Assembly: GCA_013036995.1 (NCBI GenBank)
Contig: JAAOXG010000018.1
Location: forward strand, 93,855 to 157,854
DNA length: 64,000 nt
Source: Lacrimispora defluvii
GTDB lineage: Bacteria > Bacillota > Clostridia > Lachnospirales > Lachnospiraceae
Direction of reading: 5' to 3'
The translations under genes and the position numbers were made by a program. This document shows, in pieces, positions 46,035-53,196 of this stretch. Under the pieces are notes generated by a model. That model was not told the origin of the DNA and did no database searches. It worked only from the letters and a program-made list of their open reading frames with translations. Each line of letters opens with the position of its first letter. The first letter of the stretch is position 1.

Positions 46035-46067
46035 GGCCTTCCTCCTTTCTTAACAGCCTTTATCCAA

Positions 46068-46844
46068 TCAGATAAAGCTTGCTTTCACTGATCCAAGTGT
46101 TGAAAAATGGGCTTCAAAAACATCTCCCCGTTTTGCCTCCGGAGCTGCGCTGAAGGCTCCGGATAAAATCACCTCTCCTTTTTTCAGGGTAACGCCATAA
46201 TTCCACAGACAATTAGCAAGCCATGCCAAGGAATAAATGGGATTGCCAAGGACTGCCGCTCCGGTTCCCTCTCCAACAAGTTCTTTTCCATTTTTATACA
46301 GTTCCATTTTCACAGCTGATAAATCAACCTGATTTAATAAGATTTTTTTCTTACCCAGTACATAGCATCCGGAAGAGGCATTGTCTGCAATGGTATCAGG
46401 CAGTTTGATTTTCCAGTCTGCAACCCGGCTGTCCACAATCTCAAAGGCACATACCACATAATCGGTTGCTTGAATAACATCTTCCGGTGAGACATTTCCT
46501 CCTTCTAAATCTTCCTTTAAAATAAATGCTACCTCTGCTTCTATTTTAGGCTGCAGCAGCCGGTCAAAGGGCACTTCCACCGAATACTCCATGCTTTCAA
46601 ATAAATGTCCGTAATCCGGTTCATGCACACCCAGCTGCTTTTGAATTCCTTCAGAGGTTAAGCCTATTTTTTTACCAGATACAATCTGACCAAGGCTTAA
46701 TTGCCGCTTCACATTCTCAAGCTGTATGGCATATGCATCGGAAACACTTAATGAGGGGTCTGTCTGTGTAAGAGGCGGAATGGGTATTCCATTTTCCTGA
46801 GCTTTAAATAAGTCATCTGCGAATTTTTTTATTTTTTCTTCCAT
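46068..46844 (-). CDS. 2-oxopent-4-enoate hydratase / 4-oxalocrotonate decarboxylase family
   Basis: The 258-residue protein matches the MhpD/DmpE/DmpH family: GKKIGLTSEGIQKQLGVHEPDYGHL, PKIEAEVAFIL (metal-binding Glu pair), FEIVDSRVADW and a late GAFSAAPEAKRGD. Hydratases add water to 2-hydroxypenta-2,4-dienoate; decarboxylases belong to the oxalocrotonate branch. Because the operon encodes a semialdehyde hydrolase and no dehydrogenase or tautomerase, hydratase is the more likely role. Confidence 0.88.
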   Translation of the reverse strand: MEEKIKKFADDLFKAQENGIPIPPLTQTDPSLSVSDAYAIQLENVKRQLSLGQIVSGKKIGLTSEGIQKQLGVHEPDYGHLFESMEYSVEVPFDRLLQPKIEAEVAFILKEDLEGGNVSPEDVIQATDYVVCAFEIVDSRVADWKIKLPDTIADNASSGCYVLGKKKILLNQVDLSAVKMELYKNGKELVGEGTGAAVLGNPIYSLAWLANCLWNYGVTLKKGEVILSGAFSAAPEAKRGDVFEAHFSTLGSVKASFI

Positions 46845-46860
46845 ATCCTTTTACCTCTTT

Positions 46861-47706
46861 TCACTGTCTGGCATAAAGAGGATCAATGGTCAGGAAATTA
46901 TGTACCAGAGCAGCAAATTCCTCTGTCCGCTCAATCTGTGTCCAGTGGCCGCATTTACCAAACACATGAAGCTGGCTGTTCTCCAGACACTGGGTCAGCT
47001 TCATGGAAGTTTCAAGTGGAATCACCCGGTCTTCTCTGCCATGGATAATTAAGGTCTGATGGCGCACTTCCCGGAGGTAAATTTCGTATTTTGCCATTGC
47101 TTCCACACCCTTTTGTCTGGGCTCCGGAAACATGGAGGAAAAGCTCTCCTGAAATCCAGGCTGGATACTTCCTTCATACCGTGCTCCTGCCAGTTCCTTC
47201 GGCATCATTGCCTGATTATAGGCAAATATACCTATCAGCTCCTGCATGTTCTCCAGAGATGGCTGGTATCCCCATACCCGGTCAAGCCCGTAAGTAATCG
47301 GGAATGTAACTCCCATGCTCCCCATCAGCACCAGCTTACGAACCCGCTTTGGATTCGTGATTGCAACAGCAAGAGCCAATGCTCCCCCAAAGGAATTTCC
47401 CACTAAATCCGCCTGCTGGATTTCAAGCGCATCCAGAAAATCAATGGTCTGTTTTACCCACACATCCATTCCGTAATGAACCCCATCCGGCCGGTCAGTA
47501 TAACCAAATCCAACCATATCCGGCGCCAGTACGCGGTGATTCGGCGCAAGAAGGGGAAATACTTTGTTCCAATTTGCCCACGCGGATACTCCTGGTCCGG
47601 AACCATGGAGCATCACCAGAGGAAATCCTTCCCCTACATCATGGTAATTTGTTTGAAATCCGCCGGTCATAATTGAGTTTGCAATTTCAGGTCTTTTTTC
47701 CATCAT
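46861..47706 (-). CDS. 2-hydroxymuconic semialdehyde hydrolase-like alpha/beta hydrolase
   Basis: From ATG 47706 (AAAGGAG upstream) the protein has 281 residues with LHGSGPGVSAWANW, the nucleophile elbow VGNSFGGALAL (Ser105), HGREDRVIP and FGKCGHWTQIER, matching DmpD/XylF/MhpC C-C hydrolases in sequence and length. It cleaves the ring-fission product to a formate or other acid and 2-oxopent-4-enoate. A longer frame of 44 codons upstream reaches into the regulator gene and is not homologous. Confidence 0.92.
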   Translation of the reverse strand: MMEKRPEIANSIMTGGFQTNYHDVGEGFPLVMLHGSGPGVSAWANWNKVFPLLAPNHRVLAPDMVGFGYTDRPDGVHYGMDVWVKQTIDFLDALEIQQADLVGNSFGGALALAVAITNPKRVRKLVLMGSMGVTFPITYGLDRVWGYQPSLENMQELIGIFAYNQAMMPKELAGARYEGSIQPGFQESFSSMFPEPRQKGVEAMAKYEIYLREVRHQTLIIHGREDRVIPLETSMKLTQCLENSQLHVFGKCGHWTQIERTEEFAALVHNFLTIDPLYARQ

Positions 47707-47729
47707 TTTAATCCACTCTCCTTTTTGAT

Positions 47730-48482
47730 TTAATTTTGTTGAGGTTTTCTGTAGCCCATTGCAGATGATATGGAATCTGCTGTTTCTTTTACCAGAACAA
47801 TCACTCGTTCCATTCGTTCCCCATTCATCTGGCTGCATAAGCCGGATACACTTACTGCATATTTTACCTGTCCCCTGCTGTCAAAGATAGGTGCCGCCAC
47901 ACAACGAAGCCCCATCATAACTTCCTGATCATCCACTGCATAACCCTGGCTGCGGATCTGCTCCAATTCTTTTAAAAGAGCTGGCAGTGTGGTAATGGTT
48001 CGTTCTGTAAAGGAATGCATTCCATGCTGACGTATAATCTGCTTAACTTTTGCTGCCGGTAAGTATGCCAGTATGGATTTGCCAAGGCCGCTGCAATGCA
48101 TGGGTAGACGTCTGCCGATTTCCGATACAATCCGTATCAGGTGATTGGAGTCAATTTTATCCAGATAAAGGACTTCACCCTGATCTTCTGTGGCAAGCTG
48201 TATCATGTCACCCAGCTGATTATTAAGCTTTTGCATAAACGGCTTCGCAATGGAACGGATATCCCAGGAATGACCAATCTGATTCCCCAGCTCAAAGAAA
48301 CGGATTCCCAGACGATAGCAGCCAGTAACCTCTGACTGGTCCACATACCGGTAGTCACGAAGAGTGGAAATCAATCCATAGACCGTGCTTTTCGGCCAGT
48401 TTAACCGGGTTGCAATTTCTGTCAGTGTCATTTCGCTGTCTTCTTTTGCCAGTAATTCGATTAAGAGTAGTGCCCGCTCCAC
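47730..48482 (-). CDS. IclR-family regulator of the meta-cleavage operon
   Basis: The winged helix (MTLTEIATRLNWPKSTVYGLI) and effector domain (GLGKSILAYL, GLRCVAAPIFDSRGQVKYAVSVSG) are IclR-type; many such proteins activate aromatic catabolism. The first standard start in frame is GTG 48482, giving 250 residues with no ribosome site. The frame runs on upstream through HVQS, the usual IclR lead-in to VERAL, to an in-frame TAA, and the only candidate there is ATT at 48530, behind GGGAGAGAAAGG. The true start is therefore open. It leads the operon and is probably autoregulated. Confidence 0.88.
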   Translation of the reverse strand: MERALLLIELLAKEDSEMTLTEIATRLNWPKSTVYGLISTLRDYRYVDQSEVTGCYRLGIRFFELGNQIGHSWDIRSIAKPFMQKLNNQLGDMIQLATEDQGEVLYLDKIDSNHLIRIVSEIGRRLPMHCSGLGKSILAYLPAAKVKQIIRQHGMHSFTERTITTLPALLKELEQIRSQGYAVDDQEVMMGLRCVAAPIFDSRGQVKYAVSVSGLCSQMNGERMERVIVLVKETADSISSAMGYRKPQQN

Positions 48483-48601
48483 AGATTGTACATGGGACGA
48501 TTTCTTTTCGGAAGGTTTCCTGTTCTCAATTGTTTATCAATGCCTTTCTCTCCCACTTTTTTGTTTATTATGATTAATTTGATGTTGTTTTTTATGTTTT
48601 T

Positions 48602-48630
48602 ATCATAACATTGTAACAAATGCAATTCAA
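48602..48630 (-). promoter_or_regulatory. Promoter of the IclR/meta-cleavage operon
   Basis: On the minus strand TTGAAT (48625-48630) and TATGAT (48602-48607) are 17 bases apart. Transcription would start about 65 bases before the ATT codon at 48530. Confidence 0.6.
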
Positions 48631-48636
48631 CTATTT

Positions 48637-48676
48637 TGTTCCCATATACCGAATAGTAATTCGTATATGCCGAACA
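48637..48676. promoter_or_regulatory. Probable IclR binding site
   Basis: Outer arms TGTTC and GAACA enclose an inner imperfect repeat (TATACCGAAT / ATTCGTATA). It lies immediately upstream of the -35 box, an activator position. Confidence 0.45.
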
Positions 48677-48696
48677 AATAATGACGGGCTGATTAA

Positions 48697-48726
48697 AACA
48701 AAAAAAGCGTATGCTGCCATACGCCT
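48697..48726 (-). terminator. Terminator of the AI-2E family gene
   Basis: GCGTATG and CATACGC form a seven-base stem with loop CTGC; the minus strand then has a T run (48698-48706). Confidence 0.8.
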
Positions 48727-48745
48727 TGAAAAGATTCATAAGATT

Positions 48746-49819
48746 TTATTTGTACAACCTGATTGTATTGGTATCATTTAAATGACAAAGCAGGGAAAAA
48801 AATATGGGAAAGCTGATCATTCCTACGATACCAAAAAGCTGCGCTCCTACAAACATACTTACCAGGTCAACTATTGGGTGCAAACCTATCTGACTGCCCA
48901 CAATTTTAGGCTCCAGAATGTTACGGATCACGGTAATAAACAGATACACCAAGAGGAGCCCCAGGGCTAACGGACCATTTCCCGAAATAGCCTCGATCAC
49001 CATCCATGGAAGCATAATCCCGCCGGTTCCAAGCACCGGAAGAATGTCAAAAACAGAGATTGCAAAAGCAATTAATATTGCATTTGACACCCCGATGATG
49101 GTAAGCCCAACGGACAGCTCCACAAATGTAATAGCCATAATAAGGGCGTAGGATCGGATATATACAAACAGGATATCTACAACATATTCCTTTATTTGCA
49201 GCAACAATCCGACTGCCTTATCCGATAGCTGGCGGGCTATAAATTCAACCATAAGATCGTAATCTGCTGCAATAAAGAAGGTTGAAATAATCATCAGCAG
49301 GATTTTGACAAATATTCCAGGCAGCAGGGAAGCGTATCCGGTAAGTGTCTCCACCATCCGGACGGATAAGCTGGTAATGAGTTCTCCCACAGACTGAACA
49401 AACTGGGCAAACATGCCATTAAGAGTTTTTACAAGAGCAGCATCCATGCGGGAAACCGTATGCTCAATCCCTTTAAAAAGGTAACCAAGTGCAGGTTCTA
49501 TCTGGTTCCTATAGATTGACGGCAATGCCATAACCATATCAACGGTAACCGTCACCAGCTTAATTCCCACCAGGGCCATCAGGATACCTGCCGTACAGTA
49601 AAACACCAGAACTAAAACCATGGCAATCAGCTTATAAGGAAGCTTTGTTTTCCCAGCGATCCATTTTGCCGGTATTTTTAAGATATAAGCGATTAAAAAT
49701 GCTGCTAAAAATGGAGAAACCAGCCCCAATGCATATCGGATGGTAATGGTCACCAACAAAATAATCAATCCACAGTAAATCAGGTTCACTATAAATCGTT
49801 TTTGTTTTTCGTAGTCCAT
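48746..49819 (-). CDS. AI-2E family membrane protein
   Basis: The 357-residue protein has about eight hydrophobic helices in the pattern of the AI-2E/UPF0118 family, with the conserved late segment ISVFDILPVLGTGGIMLPW and GLHPIVDLVSMFVGAQLFG. Members include TqsA, sodium/proton antiporters and sporulation protein YtvI; the role here is not defined. Twenty-five bases separate it from the condensation-fold gene upstream on the same strand, suggesting one transcript ending at the terminator near 48700. Confidence 0.88.
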   Translation of the reverse strand: MDYEKQKRFIVNLIYCGLIILLVTITIRYALGLVSPFLAAFLIAYILKIPAKWIAGKTKLPYKLIAMVLVLVFYCTAGILMALVGIKLVTVTVDMVMALPSIYRNQIEPALGYLFKGIEHTVSRMDAALVKTLNGMFAQFVQSVGELITSLSVRMVETLTGYASLLPGIFVKILLMIISTFFIAADYDLMVEFIARQLSDKAVGLLLQIKEYVVDILFVYIRSYALIMAITFVELSVGLTIIGVSNAILIAFAISVFDILPVLGTGGIMLPWMVIEAISGNGPLALGLLLVYLFITVIRNILEPKIVGSQIGLHPIVDLVSMFVGAQLFGIVGMISFPIFFSLLCHLNDTNTIRLYK

Positions 49820-49844
49820 ATGTTTCCTTTTCCCATTGCATCAA

Positions 49845-51122
49845 TTAATTATAGTTACGATTCAGTTTCAGAACAACCTTATCAAGAAAAGCTGATATTG
49901 TATCCCGGTCAGCCTGGGAGCCAAAAAGATTGACACTCAGTACAGGATTATTATCAAACGTAGATACCGCAAGCTGAAAATAGGGGCTGTACTTCACGGA
50001 GCCGGTCATATAAGCGTTTGTGATCTGCAGCTCATCAAAGTAAAACTGTGCTTTATCAATAATTCCAATATTTGTAAAGGCAATCAACGCATTATTAAAG
50101 TTTTTATTTACAATACTTTCTGCCAGCTTATATGGCAATATATCATATACTTTTTCCAATACCATCATACTTTTTATACAGGCGATACTGGATTTTTCTT
50201 TCTTCATACGATCTCTGACTTTTAAAAGAGTATCTTCAAAAGATATTCCTATATCGGTTCCGATGTCGCAGGTAAGATTGGTACAGAGGTTACAGATACT
50301 TTCTGCTTTATGATCAGGTAAATATTTTCTTAAATCAACCGTACTGGGAATTGCAAATACATAACCAAATGTTTCATATAGAGTGCGGATATATGCTGTA
50401 AGAATTATATCATTTATGGTAGCATCATGCTTCCTGGCATATTCTTTCAGGTTCAGAAAGACTTCTTTAGGGATGCTTCTGATTTCAATAAAGGGGTTGC
50501 TTAAATCTCCCTCCAGTCTTAATTTTGCGGGATCATGAGTGGACATGTCGTTCTTACTTAATAAAATTTTTATTCTGTCTTTCCATGAAAACCTCCCGGT
50601 GATCTGAGATAATCTTCTGCTTCCCAATGCAGATGGATGATAACCTGCATCTTCCCTGATCTTGTTGTAAATGCCGCTTAGCAGATACAGATAGTCTTTA
50701 AATCCTGCCGCATCACACAGCATATGGTTCATTATTATGATAAGGGTATCTGTGTTTGTATTCCGGATCACCCCCAGCTTTATCTGAGGTCCTGTTGGTG
50801 TAATAATCTCTGAAACAAGGAACTGATTCACGGTCGTTTCAACATCTTCTGTCTCAATCAAAGTCAGCATTTCTTTGGTGGTATTGCTGCAATACTCCCA
50901 ATATGGACGTTCTGTGCCCTCATTAAAATGACATTTGAGTAAAGGGAACGCTTCTGCTGACAGATCAACCGATTTCTGCAGCCGGATCATATCTAATTTA
51001 CCATTAAATGATGCAAGGAAATGTAAGGTATGATCATTTATCTTCTTAATTTGAAACAGATGCTGTAAGCTGTCCCACGCTTCAACTTTATACCGGACAT
51101 GCGATTCCTTCATTGCGGTCAC
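49845..51122 (-). CDS. Condensation-fold acyltransferase-like protein
   Basis: The 425-residue protein has the HxxxD active-site motif in MNHMLCDAAGFKDYL (His of HMLCD) and a later SIPKEVFLNLKEYARKHDATINDIIL and TVDLRKYLP, the pattern of stand-alone condensation/alcohol O-acetyltransferase/PapA-like proteins. These move acyl groups onto alcohols or amines, often in lipid or secondary metabolism. No peptide synthetase is nearby. The GTG at 51122 follows GGAAGG at suitable distance; ATG 51113 is an alternative. Confidence 0.72.
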   Translation of the reverse strand: MTAMKESHVRYKVEAWDSLQHLFQIKKINDHTLHFLASFNGKLDMIRLQKSVDLSAEAFPLLKCHFNEGTERPYWEYCSNTTKEMLTLIETEDVETTVNQFLVSEIITPTGPQIKLGVIRNTNTDTLIIIMNHMLCDAAGFKDYLYLLSGIYNKIREDAGYHPSALGSRRLSQITGRFSWKDRIKILLSKNDMSTHDPAKLRLEGDLSNPFIEIRSIPKEVFLNLKEYARKHDATINDIILTAYIRTLYETFGYVFAIPSTVDLRKYLPDHKAESICNLCTNLTCDIGTDIGISFEDTLLKVRDRMKKEKSSIACIKSMMVLEKVYDILPYKLAESIVNKNFNNALIAFTNIGIIDKAQFYFDELQITNAYMTGSVKYSPYFQLAVSTFDNNPVLSVNLFGSQADRDTISAFLDKVVLKLNRNYN

Positions 51123-51212
51123 CCTGTAATTTTCCTTCCATCGGACTTCCTATATTTGTATATGCTCTTTTTCCTGATTATACCACGTAATTTGAGTTCT
51201 GCACCTATATTC

Positions 51213-52910
51213 TTACATTTCTTCGGGACAGGCCATACCAAGCAGACCACAGGCATCCAAAATGACACGTTGAGTCAGATCTGTCAGAGCAATCCTTGCC
51301 TGCTTTGTGCTCTCTTCCGCCTGTAAAATTGGACATTCGTGATAAAATTTATTAAATGCCACAGCGACTGTTACTAAAAATCTCGCAATAACAGAAGGTT
51401 CATAACGCTCAGCTGCCTTTTTTACGGCTTCCTCATAACCGGAAAGTGCTTTGACCAATTCGTAGCCCCTGTCTTCCGCCAATGCATGAAAATCAATGTT
51501 CTCATAATCAGCTTCCTTACTATTCTTTCTCAATATGCTTTTGGCTCGTGCATAGGTATACTGAACATAAGGGCCGGTAGTTCCATCAAAGCTTAATACA
51601 GCTTCCCAGGAAAAATCAACGTTTTTAATTCTCTGATTAAATAAATCGTGAAAAATAACCGCACCAATTCCTATTTTTTCAGCCACCTGTTCTTTCTCTT
51701 TTAAATCCGGATTTTTATCCTGAATTGCATGAAATGCACGTTCAATAGATTCATTTAGGATATCCTCTGCATAAATAATGTTACCGCTGCGGGTAGACAA
51801 TTTCGCTCCTTCCAGGCTTACTAATCCATAAGGAACATGAATCAGAGTATCCGCCCAGTTGTATCCCATTACTTCAATTGCTTTAAATACCTGCTTAAAA
51901 TGTAAGCTCTGCTCCAATCCTGTTACATAGATGCAACGGTCAAAGTGATACGTTTCTTTCCGGTATAAAACTGCAGCTATATCCCTGGAATGATAGATGG
52001 AACTGCCATCGCTTTTGGTTATAAGACATGGTGGCATATTATATTCTGACAAATCAACAATATCTGCTCCCTGGCTCTTCTTTAACAACCCTTTGCTTTT
52101 CAGTTCTTCTACTAAAGCAGGTACTTTATCCCGATAGAAGCTTTCGCCGGCATAAGAGTCAAAGGTGATCCCCAGCAGATCATAAACACGGGAATATTCC
52201 TTTAAACTAATCTCCTTAAACCAGTTCCATATCCCAATGGCCTCCTCATCGTTTTGCTCCATCTTTACAAACCAGTTTCTGGCCTGACAAAGCAGTTCAG
52301 GATCTTTTTCTGCCTCTGTATTAAATTTTACATAAATCCGAAGTAATTCCTCTATTCCCTTTTCTTTTACGGTTTCTTCATCACTCCACTTTTTATATGC
52401 CACAATCAGCTTTCCGAACTGGGTACCCCAATCGCCTAAATGATTGATGCGGACAACGTGAAATCCCAGTTTTTCATAAATGCGGTATAGGGAATTGCCA
52501 ATGACTGTAGTACGTAAATGTCCCACATGAAAATTTTTCGCAATATTGGGGGAAGAATAATCCATACAGATGTTTTTACCTGTTCCAGCCTTTATAAGCC
52601 CAAAATCAGGACTCTTGATTTTATTAATCCAGTACTCCACGTATTTATCACGTTTCATAAAAATATTTAAATACCCATTCACCGCCTCTGATTTTTCAAT
52701 TCCCAGTTCTTCCTGTACTTCCTTTAAGGAAGTGTTCAGTTCTTGTGCAATTCTGGCAGGATTCTTATGCAATACCTTTGCGAAAGTAAAGCATGGAAGT
52801 GCGAAATCCCCCATATTATCCTCCGGAGGAACTTCCATAATCGTTATCACCTCCTGTTCACTTACATTCACCAGATTTTTTGCAATCCATTTACAGATTT
52901 CTTCCTTCAT
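51213..52910 (-). CDS. argS: Arginyl-tRNA synthetase
   Basis: From ATG 52910 (GGAGGT five bases before) the gene encodes 565 residues. It has the N-terminal additional domain, the class I HIGH-type motif as HVGHLRTTVIGN with SSPNIAKNFHVGH, the loop GAKLSTRSGN replacing KMSKS as is normal for ArgRS, and a C-terminal DALR anticodon-binding domain. It charges tRNA-Arg. Upstream is an arginine-rich leader peptide and attenuator, so expression probably follows arginyl-tRNA supply. A longer frame upstream runs through that leader and is not part of the enzyme. Confidence 0.95.
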   Translation of the reverse strand: MKEEICKWIAKNLVNVSEQEVITIMEVPPEDNMGDFALPCFTFAKVLHKNPARIAQELNTSLKEVQEELGIEKSEAVNGYLNIFMKRDKYVEYWINKIKSPDFGLIKAGTGKNICMDYSSPNIAKNFHVGHLRTTVIGNSLYRIYEKLGFHVVRINHLGDWGTQFGKLIVAYKKWSDEETVKEKGIEELLRIYVKFNTEAEKDPELLCQARNWFVKMEQNDEEAIGIWNWFKEISLKEYSRVYDLLGITFDSYAGESFYRDKVPALVEELKSKGLLKKSQGADIVDLSEYNMPPCLITKSDGSSIYHSRDIAAVLYRKETYHFDRCIYVTGLEQSLHFKQVFKAIEVMGYNWADTLIHVPYGLVSLEGAKLSTRSGNIIYAEDILNESIERAFHAIQDKNPDLKEKEQVAEKIGIGAVIFHDLFNQRIKNVDFSWEAVLSFDGTTGPYVQYTYARAKSILRKNSKEADYENIDFHALAEDRGYELVKALSGYEEAVKKAAERYEPSVIARFLVTVAVAFNKFYHECPILQAEESTKQARIALTDLTQRVILDACGLLGMACPEEM

Positions 52911-52946
52911 ATCTGACCTCCATTTTTTCATTTTCTGCAGCAGAAT

Positions 52947-52993
52947 AAAAAAAGAACCGCAACAGATCAGCGTATGCTGAACAATTACGGTTC
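52947..52993 (-). terminator. Attenuator terminator in the argS leader
   Basis: On the minus strand GAACCGTAA pairs with TTGCGGTTC, enclosing a TCAGC/GCTGA hairpin, then seven T. It ends about 37 bases before the argS ATG. The competing antiterminator uses CGGTTC at 53007-53012. Confidence 0.8.
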
Positions 52994-53065
52994 TGCTATA
53001 AACTATGAACCGCACAGAAACAAGACGTATCAATCCTGCAACCGTGCGAATGTACTTTGCATCAG

Positions 53066-53122
53066 TTACAAGAGTTTACGTCTGTCTCTGCGTCTTAAGC
53101 TGTTCATGTAAAATGTATTCAT
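53066..53122 (-). CDS. argS leader peptide, arginine-rich (18 residues)
   Basis: An ATG at 53122, preceded by GAGAGGAATTAAACT, opens the reading frame MNTFYMNSLRRRDRRKLL with TAA at 53066-53068. Five of seven residues in the middle are Arg. The Arg codons overlap AGACGTA (53077-53083), which can pair with TACGTCT (53023-53029); the next element can pair CGGTTC (53007-53012) with GAACCG (52988-52993), excluding the terminator. This is the classical order for ribosome-stalling attenuation: little Arg-tRNA stalls the ribosome, the antiterminator forms and argS is read. Confidence 0.8.
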   Translation of the reverse strand: MNTFYMNSLRRRDRRKLL

Positions 53123-53196
53123 AGTTTAATTCCTCTCAAAAATGTTGTTTTCATTCTACTTTAAAAAAACTGTTTTTGCAAGTACTAATATAACAA

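Noticed and set aside
48461..48739. Minus-strand frame of 92 codons over the IclR promoter
   Set aside because: It covers the promoter, operator and terminator region and has no homology-like motifs.
52900..53140. T-box riboswitch upstream of argS
   Set aside because: No T-box consensus (the GGTGGNACCGCG-like element) is present; the Arg-rich leader frame and competing stems explain the region.
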